Source: a virus. From it: a stretch of DNA of 64,000 bases. Each line of letters opens with the position of its first letter. The first letter of the stretch is position 1. The position numbers and the translations under genes are program-made. Positions 44,353 through 51,530 of this stretch are shown here, in pieces. Where the stretch lies: IMG/VR virus record IMGVR_UViG_3300049215_000223, positions 114,723 to 178,722 of that record; one strand, 5' to 3'. Under the pieces are notes generated by a model that saw nothing but the letters and a program-made list of their open reading frames with translations, had not been told where the DNA came from and did not search any database.

Positions 44353-44376
44353 TTAGTTCTTAAGAACTGTTACTTC
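44346..44376. terminator. Bidirectional terminator at convergent stops
   Basis: A 31-nt palindromic stretch: GAAGTAA paired with TTACTTC, enclosing the perfect palindrome AGTTCTTAAGAACT, with only a small asymmetry. The plus-strand coiled-coil gene and the minus-strand cold-shock gene stop exactly here (44352 and 44353), so the hairpin can terminate both transcripts. Confidence 0.6.
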
Positions 44377-44589
44377 TGTGGCTTTTGGATCGCCGCGAAC
44401 GTTGGTACCGAGACCAAACGACACTTTCTGACTCTTGTATAAGGTTTTAAAGCCTTCACAAGAAATATCGGAGAAATGAACGAACAGATCTTTCTGTTTC
44501 ACTCCCTCTTTTTCCCAGCCAATAAATCCAAATCCTCTCTTAGGATCGAACCACAATACTTCACCAACAAACTTGCTATCATTACTCAT
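44353..44589 (-). CDS. Cold-shock domain RNA-binding protein
   Basis: 78 residues, the typical Csp size. The RNA-binding motifs are intact: RNP1 as KRGFGFIG at 17-24 and RNP2 as DLFVHFS at 34-40. It begins with the canonical GEVLWFDPKRGFGF type strand. Csp proteins bind single-stranded RNA or DNA, melt secondary structure and act as RNA chaperones or antiterminators. In a phage it may favour translation of its own messages or act at low temperature. The AAAGGAAA Shine-Dalgarno is strong. It is the only gene in the window with a host-type housekeeping fold of this sort. Confidence 0.9.
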   Translation of the reverse strand: MSNDSKFVGEVLWFDPKRGFGFIGWEKEGVKQKDLFVHFSDISCEGFKTLYKSQKVSFGLGTNVRGDPKATEVTVLKN

Positions 44590-44605
44590 TACATTTCCTT
44601 TTATT

Positions 44606-44881
44606 TTAGCCTTTGCAGACTATCTGTCCATCAACAACTAACTCACCACCGCCGCCGAGTAGCTTGTAAACTTCTACATTGGCTAACTTACCAATATCCG
44701 ATCTTTCTTTATCATCAGTGCAGGCTTTCATCATTCTGTCATACTTTGCGAAAAGTAGGAGCATGTCTTTTTCGCAACCCATTTCACGAGCCAAATTCAA
44801 AACTCTACGGCGAGATTCTCGCTCAGGTAAAATTTTGGCACTCAAATTTGTAGGATCACTTGCATCAATTTTATAACTCAT
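44606..44881 (-). CDS. Small helical hypothetical protein
   Basis: 91 residues, not recognised. It is predicted helical from about 20 to 75 (ESRRRVLNLAREMGCEKDMLLLFAKYDRMMKACTDDKERSDIGKL), with a short Gly-rich turn LGGGGELVVDG near the end. No catalytic motif, signal peptide or membrane segment is visible. It starts 3 nt after the stop of the HNH gene upstream and precedes the cold-shock gene by about 16 nt, so the three are probably co-transcribed. Confidence 0.65.
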   Translation of the reverse strand: MSYKIDASDPTNLSAKILPERESRRRVLNLAREMGCEKDMLLLFAKYDRMMKACTDDKERSDIGKLANVEVYKLLGGGGELVVDGQIVCKG

Positions 44882-44884
44882 TCA

Positions 44885-45205
44885 TCACCCATGTAGTTTA
44901 AAAGATTTGTTTACAAATTGGACATATGGAAAATCAACTCCATCTATATTCCTTTTACCATCCAACTCATATACTAAAACTCTTTTATTTGGTAATTTTG
45001 TTGAAGGAAATACTCCAATGATCTTTAGTTTGCCAGTATGCGTTAAAGCGTGGCAGTTGGCACAAAGGATGGCTAAATTGAAATCATGATTGTTGGTATT
45101 TACTTCCGTTCTTTCAATAATATGATGGAAATGTAGTAGCTTAGGCTCCGAAACATTGCATGTCTCGATTTCACACTTGTTCTTAACTAACTTGCTCTTT
45201 CTCAT
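44885..45205 (-). CDS. Small HNH nuclease
   Basis: 106 residues. Cys11 and Cys16 pair with Cys48/Cys51 around the nuclease core; LLHFHHIIERTE holds the catalytic His pair at 27-28, Asn43 follows in NHDFNLAILC, and CANCHALTH supplies the final His. This is a minimal HNH of the kind found both as homing enzymes and as packaging-associated nucleases. No terminase or portal gene is near, so homing is more likely. A TGATATA element lies upstream of the start. The C-terminal 45 residues beyond the nuclease core are of unknown role. Confidence 0.83.
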   Translation of the reverse strand: MRKSKLVKNKCEIETCNVSEPKLLHFHHIIERTEVNTNNHDFNLAILCANCHALTHTGKLKIIGVFPSTKLPNKRVLVYELDGKRNIDGVDFPYVQFVNKSFKLHG

Positions 45206-45253
45206 CTTCCATACCTATATCATATTATTGGCTAATTAGGCGCAATAGTTCAT

Positions 45254-45583
45254 TTAACGAATTGCCCATGCCTCAATACGAACAGTTCCAGATCCTTTAA
45301 ACCAAATTTTAGAAATGGTGCGATTTTGGAAGACCAAACTGTTGCTTGTAATATAGCCAGTTGTACCTTGCTGCATATCGCCGTGTACAGTGGTTCCATT
45401 GAAAGAATATTGGACTGAACTACCAGCTTCTAGCTGGAAAGTTACAGTATAGGTAGGAGCTTTCATGTTAATGAGAACATCACAATCAGTATTAAAATTA
45501 CCAGCTGTAACGACTACTTTTTGAAAAAAGTTAAAGTCATAACCATAGTCTTTAGCGGCGTTTGGATCGGCAAAATTAGGCAT
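45254..45583 (-). CDS. Small beta-rich virion-type protein
   Basis: 109 residues, predicted all-beta: VVVTAGNFNTDCDVLINM, YTVTFQLEAGSSVQYSFNGTTVHGDM, SLVFQNRTISKIWFKGSGTVRIEAWAIR. Small proteins with this 'sandwich with WFKGSG ending' are frequent among phage decoration or fiber-associated proteins; assignment is by appearance only. Its AAAAGGAG Shine-Dalgarno is one of the best in the window, suggesting abundant production. A short AT-rich inverted repeat lies between it and the patatin-like gene. Confidence 0.7.
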   Translation of the reverse strand: MPNFADPNAAKDYGYDFNFFQKVVVTAGNFNTDCDVLINMKAPTYTVTFQLEAGSSVQYSFNGTTVHGDMQQGTTGYITSNSLVFQNRTISKIWFKGSGTVRIEAWAIR

Positions 45584-45603
45584 TGATAGTCTCCTTTTAC
45601 TAT

Positions 45604-45618
45604 ATGTAATTATTACAT
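45604..45618. repeat. AT-rich inverted repeat at the patatin gene stop
   Basis: ATGTAAT-T-ATTACAT is a perfect 7+1+7 inverted repeat overlapping the stop codon of the patatin-like gene and lying upstream of the strongly translated 109-aa gene. A weak hairpin only; it may be an operator or nothing. Confidence 0.35.
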
Positions 45619-46473
45619 TATGTACTTGTATTTGGCGTCTGTGTAGCCTTTTTCCATCATTTCCTTGATTTTTTCTGGTCTAAAATCAAGGAGATCCTCA
45701 ATCAGATTGTAGTCCGGACGTAAAATATTAATTTTTACATACTTATAGCCTTCAAATCCTGCCTCTGCCATTTTATTGTGCATTTGTACTTTCTCAATAT
45801 CATTTGCCATAATTTTATCTGTAGATAAATCGACACTGCGCTTGAGAATATCAACAGTGGTAGGATTTTCTATAAAACGAACAACACGAGTTTGCGGCGA
45901 CGTGATAATAACATCAATTTCATCAGCGCCCATCTCTACTGCCTTCTTAATTGGAGAGATTTCTTTTACACCACCATCTGTCCAGAGTTGTCCTAGAAAA
46001 GACACTGGTGTCAACATACCCGGAAAAGATGCAGAGGCGATTACTGCTTCGATAAAATAATCTGAATGCTGGTTGAAAAGTGTGTATTTGCCAGAACTAA
46101 GAGAAACTGTACCTACATTGATGTCTTTGCCACTCTGTCTAATTTTTTCTAATGACAAATGACTTCTTAACAGATCACCAAGTGGGGAGCTGTCATAAAA
46201 GCTTTTCTTCCAAATGGCATGCCATCTGCCGAATGGAAAATGTCTTTTGTATATTTTACTGTTATCTAATTTACTCCACATATTTTTAAGAGTGATAGCT
46301 GACTCTTTTTCGTCTCCATGCTTATACATTGCTAGGAAAGCTGTGTTTATTGCACCAACTGATACTCCACATAAAATGTCATATTTAATCTCAAGTTCAC
46401 CAAGTATATATTGTAATGCACCGGATTGATAACTACCTTTCGATCCTCCTCCACTGAGTACAAGAGCCCTCAT
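45613..46473 (-). CDS. Patatin-like phospholipase
   Basis: 286 residues from the ATG at 46473. An upstream in-frame GTG at 46485 is possible, but GTGGAG serves as Shine-Dalgarno for the ATG. The complete catalytic set is present: oxyanion loop GGGSKG at 8-13, nucleophile elbow GVSVG with Ser38, and Asp166 in WTDGGV, forming the Ser-Asp dyad of patatins. Such enzymes hydrolyse acyl chains from phospholipids; they are known as bacterial effectors, as CBASS/defence toxins and in lipid turnover. No signal peptide is seen, so it acts in the cell or is carried in the virion. A role in membrane disruption at lysis, or in countering or mimicking defence lipases, is speculation. Start and stop overlap (ATGA) with the GIY-YIG gene. 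Confidence 0.88.
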   Translation of the reverse strand: MRALVLSGGGSKGSYQSGALQYILGELEIKYDILCGVSVGAINTAFLAMYKHGDEKESAITLKNMWSKLDNSKIYKRHFPFGRWHAIWKKSFYDSSPLGDLLRSHLSLEKIRQSGKDINVGTVSLSSGKYTLFNQHSDYFIEAVIASASFPGMLTPVSFLGQLWTDGGVKEISPIKKAVEMGADEIDVIITSPQTRVVRFIENPTTVDILKRSVDLSTDKIMANDIEKVQMHNKMAEAGFEGYKYVKINILRPDYNLIEDLLDFRPEKIKEMMEKGYTDAKYKYIM

Positions 46474-47201
46474 ATGTGACTCCACGATGTTCTCTTAATA
46501 ATACTACGTATCGTTTCATCGTGGACACCATATTCTTTTGATAATTTGACATACCCATATTTGCCAGGAATGTATTTGGATCTAATTTCTAGAACTTCTT
46601 TTTCTGTTAGTTTAGCCCGTGAACTTTTTTCACCAGTTTGAGCTTCGGACATTTTCTTTTTTGTTTCATCCGAAACAAATCGTCCTTTCATCATTTTTGA
46701 CAGATGGTCTTTTTCTTTTTGAGGTAGTTTTCGTCCCTTAGTATACTGATTGCCCTTATGAACATTTGATAAAAATCCAGGATTGTCCTGATGTCGTTTC
46801 TTCATCATATCTGATGATAGTTTTATCTTTTCTGGCTTGTTGGCAGCAGCAATCAACTTCTGCCTGGTCTCGGGACTTGGCGAAATACCTCCCTCACCGC
46901 CAAGATTGCAGTTGTATCCAAATTTTTTAAGGTTAGAACACGATAGTAAAATATACTGCGTCTCAGCTCGATAAGCCTCGTTCTCATCATCGAATTCATC
47001 TATAATTTTAAATATAAAATTATAGATGCCATACTTGTGTAAGGCGGCATGGATAGCAAAGAAGTCTTCTGGATATTTTTCCCGACCTCCAAGTGCTACT
47101 TTTTTGTGGTCATGCCATCTTACCGTTGGATTATTGGTTTTACCCACATATAATTTATTATTTATCTGGTTGATGACCACATAAACATAATACTTACTCA
47201 T
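46470..47201 (-). CDS. GIY-YIG homing endonuclease with NUMOD3 repeats
   Basis: 243 residues. The N-terminal nuclease has YYVYVVINQ and KLYVGKT as the GIY-YIG pair (about 4-21), Arg28 and Glu80 (AYRAETQYI) as expected active-site residues, then GYNCNLGGEGG. Downstream are NUMOD3-type DNA-binding repeats (SPETRQKLIAAAN, LSKMMKGRFVSDETKKKMSEAQTG) and a helix-turn-helix-like end (EKEVLEIRSKYIP ... YGVHDETIRSII). It is a typical free-standing SegA-like enzyme. It has a GGAGG Shine-Dalgarno and its stop overlaps the patatin-like gene start. It sits at the border of the sugar cluster and the accessory genes. Confidence 0.88.
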   Translation of the reverse strand: MSKYYVYVVINQINNKLYVGKTNNPTVRWHDHKKVALGGREKYPEDFFAIHAALHKYGIYNFIFKIIDEFDDENEAYRAETQYILLSCSNLKKFGYNCNLGGEGGISPSPETRQKLIAAANKPEKIKLSSDMMKKRHQDNPGFLSNVHKGNQYTKGRKLPQKEKDHLSKMMKGRFVSDETKKKMSEAQTGEKSSRAKLTEKEVLEIRSKYIPGKYGYVKLSKEYGVHDETIRSIIKRTSWSHI

Positions 47202-47239
47202 TCAACCTCCAGCATAGGTCTTATAAGAGATATACCAAA

Positions 47240-48031
47240 TTAATGAGGCAAATTCAGCAGATTGTGACAAGATTCTAGTATTTTAATGACTTTTATTGAT
47301 AAGTCTAAACCTAATCTATAATCTTTCTCCCCATCAATTGCTCTAATAAAGGTATTGAGGGCGTTTGTTAAAGGAGGAGAGTGATTAGGTGAGCGCATTT
47401 TATCATCATAGGCTATTTTAAGACCACCACACTCCACCTTTAGCTTCCTGACTGGCTTTTGCCCACCATTTCCTACAAGACTCTCTGCAGAAAAGGTTAC
47501 AAAATCTAATTTTATATTAAACAAACTTCCAGTATCAGTAGAAATTTGATTAGCTTGGATTCCAAATGGAAAAGTTCTAGTTAAATCTAAAATCATAGAT
47601 AAATCATGACAGCCATAATCCCAAAGACTAGAATAACTTCTAATGGGTCCATTGTTATAGCCTAACGAAACTATTTTATCAATAGTGTGTGGCTTAATCA
47701 TTCTTTGTAAATTTTGATAAGCAGTAGAGAAAAGATGAATATGATTAACAAGGATAGGTGCTGAGAATTTCTGTAGTATACTTGCCTCTGCAACTGATAG
47801 GCTGAGTGGTTTTTCTATCATAGTTGGAATGTCTTTTTCAAGAGAATAAGCCGCTAACTCTACATGAGACTCTGGTGGAGTGCATACCATTACACCATCG
47901 GGACGCTCATCTACAAGAGATTTCCAATTACTACGAGTAGCAACTTGTAATTTTACATTTGGAAATGCAGATAAAGTAGAGATATATTTTTGTCCCCATT
48001 TACCATTACCAATTAACAATAAATTTTTCAT
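47240..48031 (-). CDS. Gfo/Idh/MocA-family NAD(P)-dependent oxidoreductase
   Basis: 263 residues from the ATG at 48031, which overlaps the dehydratase stop as ATGA. A Rossmann nucleotide-binding motif GNGKWG is at 8-13, CTPPESHVELA near 50-60, and the family's EKPLS signature at 73-77. The C-terminal half is the alpha/beta catalytic domain with LWDYGCHDLSMILDL. These enzymes oxidise or reduce nucleotide-linked sugars, often producing or consuming 3-keto sugars. Shorter than many family members (about 330). It is last in the carbohydrate cluster, and translational coupling with the RmlB-like enzyme suggests successive steps on one sugar. Confidence 0.85.
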   Translation of the reverse strand: MKNLLLIGNGKWGQKYISTLSAFPNVKLQVATRSNWKSLVDERPDGVMVCTPPESHVELAAYSLEKDIPTMIEKPLSLSVAEASILQKFSAPILVNHIHLFSTAYQNLQRMIKPHTIDKIVSLGYNNGPIRSYSSLWDYGCHDLSMILDLTRTFPFGIQANQISTDTGSLFNIKLDFVTFSAESLVGNGGQKPVRKLKVECGGLKIAYDDKMRSPNHSPPLTNALNTFIRAIDGEKDYRLGLDLSIKVIKILESCHNLLNLPH

Positions 48032-48993
48032 AATTTGACTGAATCTAAATACCACTTATTGTTAAGATACCAATCAACACATTTATTCATGCCTGCATCA
48101 AAATCAAAACTTGGGAACCAGCCTAAATTGTGTATTTTGGCACAATCAACCGAGTATCTGAAATCATGTCCAGGACGGTCCTTGACAAAATTGACCACAG
48201 CACCTTCATTTCCAATTAATTTGGAAATTTTATGTACCATTTTAAGATTGGTGGACTCAATACCCGAACCAATGTTGTATGTCTCATTCAATGGAGCATC
48301 TTTTACAATCTTCATGATAGCAGAGCAATGATCCTCTACATAAATCCATTCACGGAACTGCTTTCCATTTCCATGGATAGGAATGGGCGTCCCGTTTAGT
48401 ATGCAGGAAATGGCTTTAGGAATTAAGTTACGGGGCGGTTGGCTAGGTCCGTAGTTATTGCAGCACCTGGTAATGTTATAATTTAAACCGTGAGTTTGGT
48501 TGGCTGCCTTAACAATTAGCTCCCCAGCTGCTTTAGATGCTGAGTATGGATTTCTAGGGCTGAGTGGAGACTTTTCGGTCCAAGATTCATCTTTGTCACT
48601 AGTTAGTTGTCCATATACTTCGTCAGTGCTAACATACACAAAACGCTCTACTCCATGTTTGAGTGCCAGGTCTACCATAACCTGCGTTCCAACAACATTG
48701 GAATGAATAAATGGTCCTGCACTTCTAATGGAATCGTCTACAAAACTTTCTGCTGCACCATGAATGATAATATCTGGCTTTTCAATGCTAAATACATTAT
48801 TCATAAACATTTCATCAGCAATGTCACCCATGTAAAAATTGTGGTCTTGATTAATTTCCACATTATAACGATTATATGGAGCAATTACTTTATCTACACT
48901 AACAAAATCGTAATAGGCAGTCTCTCGTATTACTTTTCTCATAAAATTAGAGAAAATGAATCCACATGAGCCTGTTACAAGTATTTTCTTCAT
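48028..48993 (-). CDS. NDP-sugar 4,6-dehydratase (RmlB-like extended SDR)
   Basis: 321 residues. Extended SDR features: Rossmann TGSCGFIF at 7-14, GDIAD near 56, GAAESFVDDSI near 79-89, VSTDEVYG with Thr123-Asp124-Glu125, and catalytic Tyr150/Lys154 in YSASK. The RmlB C-terminal signature DRPGHDFRYSVD is present. RmlB converts dTDP-glucose to dTDP-4-keto-6-deoxyglucose, the gateway to deoxysugars such as rhamnose and anthrose. Odd points: the third glycine of GxxGxxG is Phe14, and the usual AAESHVDRSI is AAESFVDDSI. It could therefore use a different nucleotide sugar. AAAGG lies before the ATG, 7 nt after the upstream stop. Confidence 0.87.
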   Translation of the reverse strand: MKKILVTGSCGFIFSNFMRKVIRETAYYDFVSVDKVIAPYNRYNVEINQDHNFYMGDIADEMFMNNVFSIEKPDIIIHGAAESFVDDSIRSAGPFIHSNVVGTQVMVDLALKHGVERFVYVSTDEVYGQLTSDKDESWTEKSPLSPRNPYSASKAAGELIVKAANQTHGLNYNITRCCNNYGPSQPPRNLIPKAISCILNGTPIPIHGNGKQFREWIYVEDHCSAIMKIVKDAPLNETYNIGSGIESTNLKMVHKISKLIGNEGAVVNFVKDRPGHDFRYSVDCAKIHNLGWFPSFDFDAGMNKCVDWYLNNKWYLDSVKL

Positions 48994-49000
48994 ATAACCT

Positions 49001-49915
49001 TTATATCAATTCAGCTAAAGCTTGTTCTATTGATCCAATATAGGTTTGATGATAGCCGTGATAACCATAATTGTGAGATGGATAGCTCTCATTTATTTTT
49101 TCTAAAGCTTGCTGAGGGGTCATATTATAACAGTATCTTAAAACCGCATATGCAAATGCTGGGCTACGTGAAGCTCCCATTTGGCAGTGCACATAGATGT
49201 TTTTATCCATGTTATTTTTAGAAAATAGCACTGCCTTTTTAACGACATCAAATGGAAATGGCGTACCATTATCTGGAACTTGAATTTCTAGAAGTTTATC
49301 AATTCCTTTACCAACATCAGAATGCTCTGTTTCAACGTTGATAACGGCGCCCATATTGTAGGCTTTTTGCAAATGTTCCCAGTCTTCTTTGCTTGTCACA
49401 CTGCCACCAACCATTATATTTGGCATGACCCAATATCTAGTAGCAGTAGGTGTGTTGATACAAACAGTATTAACGTATGTTTCAGCAATTCCAACATTAG
49501 CTTGTTTTAATCCAAGTATTGTTTTAATAAGATCATCGACTTGCCCTCTAATAACTTCTTCTTTCCCGGCTAGATGAGTGGCGCCCGCAGCCATCATGTT
49601 AGCATTATTCTGAGCAATTCCAGAAAAGGTAATTATTGGGATATCCTTCTTATTTTCTTTCATCCAAGCTATCAAATCAGCCCCATTGCCCTCAGGCATG
49701 TCATGATCTAAAATTACCAAATCAATTTTACAGCTGCTAATGATTGATGCGGCTGCCACAGCACCAGGTACAAAACTGAACTGAACTATTCCTTGAGTAT
49801 CAAATACCGAACTAAAATGTTCTGCTATTCTTTTTTGCTGTGTAAGATCATCCTCACAAACTAATACGTGCTTTTGTGGATAAGTCATCCTATTAACGTG
49901 TCTAAAATAAAACAT
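49001..49915 (-). CDS. Receiver domain fused to dual-specificity protein phosphatase
   Basis: 304 residues from the ATG at 49915 (AAAGGAAG Shine-Dalgarno; a TTG three bases earlier is unlikely). Residues ~15-135 are a response-regulator receiver: acidic pocket Glu21-Asp22-Asp23, phosphoacceptor Asp70 in VILDHDMPEG, Ser98 in ITFSG and Lys118 in AGKEE, all in place. Residues ~155-304 are a cysteine phosphatase: general acid Asp215 in VPD and the P-loop HCQMGASRS with Cys244 and Arg250. This is a two-domain regulator: phosphorylation of the receiver would switch a Tyr/Ser/Thr (or carbohydrate) phosphatase. No histidine kinase is in the window, so a host kinase may feed it. It overlaps the sugar methyltransferase stop (TGATG), inside the sugar operon. 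Confidence 0.88.
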   Translation of the reverse strand: MFYFRHVNRMTYPQKHVLVCEDDLTQQKRIAEHFSSVFDTQGIVQFSFVPGAVAAASIISSCKIDLVILDHDMPEGNGADLIAWMKENKKDIPIITFSGIAQNNANMMAAGATHLAGKEEVIRGQVDDLIKTILGLKQANVGIAETYVNTVCINTPTATRYWVMPNIMVGGSVTSKEDWEHLQKAYNMGAVINVETEHSDVGKGIDKLLEIQVPDNGTPFPFDVVKKAVLFSKNNMDKNIYVHCQMGASRSPAFAYAVLRYCYNMTPQQALEKINESYPSHNYGYHGYHQTYIGSIEQALAELI

Positions 49916-51111
49916 CAAACTTCCTTTAGTTCCGGAATTGGAACGATGAACTTGCCACCAAAATTGCGATGTCTTTCAATGATAGAATCGGCAAAATTCC
50001 ACGCTAAAACTAGAAGATAGTCAGGATGCTTAGCATAAATCATTTTAGTTGGGAAAACTGGAATGTGTTTGCCCGGTGTAAATGTTCCTTGCTTTAAAGG
50101 TGCATCATCCACAGCAAAATCAATCATATTTTCATCGATATTCAAAGCATACATGAGCGTGGTTGCTTTTGCTGGTACCCCATAGATGGCAATAGATTTT
50201 CCTTGTGACTTTAGCTCTTGTAATTTTTCTCTTAATTCATATCCAAGCAGCTTGATATCTTTTTGTAATCTAGCTACTTTATTTTCCATATAATATTTCG
50301 AATGAATAAAAGAGTCAAGACTCAAAGCAGAGTAATCTCCATATGCATTTTCAACATATACACGAATAGAGCCGCCATGATTAGTTATAGGCTCAATATC
50401 AAATACTTCCATTTGATATTGATTGAAAAATGATATTAGTGGTTTCACCGTATGATAACTGGTATGTTCATGATAAATAGTATCAAATAAAGTTTTATCA
50501 CATACATCGCCAAAATAAGATACTTCAAAAGTAAAAACTCCATTTGGTTTGAGAAGTTTTTTTACACCCTTTGCAAATCCAATCATATCGGGCACATGAG
50601 CAAACACATTGTTTGCTGTAATCAAATCAAATTGACCATATTTCTCCAGCATAACATCAGCATATTGTTCGGTAAAAAATTCCGCAATCGTCTCTATGCC
50701 ATTTTTAGTAGCTTTTTCGGCTAAATTTACAGCCGGGTCAATGCCAAGTATTTGCAAACCTAAATCTTTGAAGTGCTTCAATAAGGTACCATCATTGCTG
50801 GCGATATCTAGCACTTTACTATCAGATTGTAAATCAAATCTTTCAACCATTTGGAGGGCGTATTGTCTGAAATGTTCAACATTAACTGGAGATGTCCCAG
50901 CAACGAAAAGATAGTTTCTAAACATTCTTTCGGGCTCTACTTGCTCATTTAACTGATAGTGTTCACAAGACTCGCAAACACATACTTCCAGCGGAAACAA
51001 GTCCTGAGGCTCTTTAGTTTTTACAAACTCATTAGCAAGCGGAGTTTTCCCAAGATTTATCTTGGGCTCACTTAGTCTTCCCTTACACAGTCTGCATTCA
51101 AATACTTTCAT
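49915..51111 (-). CDS. Sugar C-methyltransferase (SAM-dependent, zinc-binding N-terminus)
   Basis: 398 residues. Cys6/Cys9 and Cys46/Cys49 form the zinc site of the Methyltransf_13 domain. SAM-binding motif VLDIASNDGTL is at 100-110, then GIDPAVNLA, and FDLITANNVFAHVPD. The catalytic region DTIYHEHTSYHT and NHGGSIRVYVE follow; the C-terminal third has a Rossmann-like IAIYGVPAKATTLMYAL part. This is the TylC3/NovU type that puts a methyl group on C-3 of a 4-keto-6-deoxy (TDP) sugar, giving branched sugars. Fits well downstream of an RmlB-type step. TAATG overlap with the cupin gene upstream. Confidence 0.9.
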   Translation of the reverse strand: MKVFECRLCKGRLSEPKINLGKTPLANEFVKTKEPQDLFPLEVCVCESCEHYQLNEQVEPERMFRNYLFVAGTSPVNVEHFRQYALQMVERFDLQSDSKVLDIASNDGTLLKHFKDLGLQILGIDPAVNLAEKATKNGIETIAEFFTEQYADVMLEKYGQFDLITANNVFAHVPDMIGFAKGVKKLLKPNGVFTFEVSYFGDVCDKTLFDTIYHEHTSYHTVKPLISFFNQYQMEVFDIEPITNHGGSIRVYVENAYGDYSALSLDSFIHSKYYMENKVARLQKDIKLLGYELREKLQELKSQGKSIAIYGVPAKATTLMYALNIDENMIDFAVDDAPLKQGTFTPGKHIPVFPTKMIYAKHPDYLLVLAWNFADSIIERHRNFGGKFIVPIPELKEV

Positions 51112-51530
51112 TAGAACTCCACGCGAACAACATCCTCTTCGTGATGCTCATGATCTCTGACATTCTTTGCAAAGCTCATCATCACGGTATCTTCTAAAAA
51201 CTCTGTTTTGTGAACTTTCATTGGTCCTGTAAATACCATTTCGCCTGCTTTTACAACAATAGGCTCAATTTGATTATCAGAGTCAACATCTCGCTCATAA
51301 TATTTCATAGAGCCAGAAATAACATATAAATAATGCCAATCAGTCTTATGATAATGATTCGATCTAACCGTTCCAGCTTTACTGGTAATGATTGCAACGC
51401 TAGTAATTGGATCTAGCACAAGATTTTGGATTTTGCCCCTAGCATCTTCGAATGGTTTATCCAATGGAACACGAAGTTCACTTGGAAATTTACCCTCATT
51501 AACTAAACTGGTATATTCTTTATTTTTCAT
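51111..51530 (-). CDS. Cupin-fold protein, sugar-modifying enzyme candidate
   Basis: 139 residues, a single cupin barrel. The metal/substrate motif RSNHYHKTDWHYLYVISG (His59, His61, His66) is followed by GEMVFTGPMKVHKTEF with His107, the second cupin motif. In sugar clusters this fold gives 3,5-epimerases, 3,4-ketoisomerases (FdtA/WxcM type) or bupicomide-like enzymes; which of these cannot be decided. It starts with TAATG overlap at the GT4 gene stop and ends with TAATG into the C-methyltransferase, so it is tightly coupled in the sugar operon. Note an acidic/His-rich end (DHEHHEED). Confidence 0.8.
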   Translation of the reverse strand: MKNKEYTSLVNEGKFPSELRVPLDKPFEDARGKIQNLVLDPITSVAIITSKAGTVRSNHYHKTDWHYLYVISGSMKYYERDVDSDNQIEPIVVKAGEMVFTGPMKVHKTEFLEDTVMMSFAKNVRDHEHHEEDVVRVEF

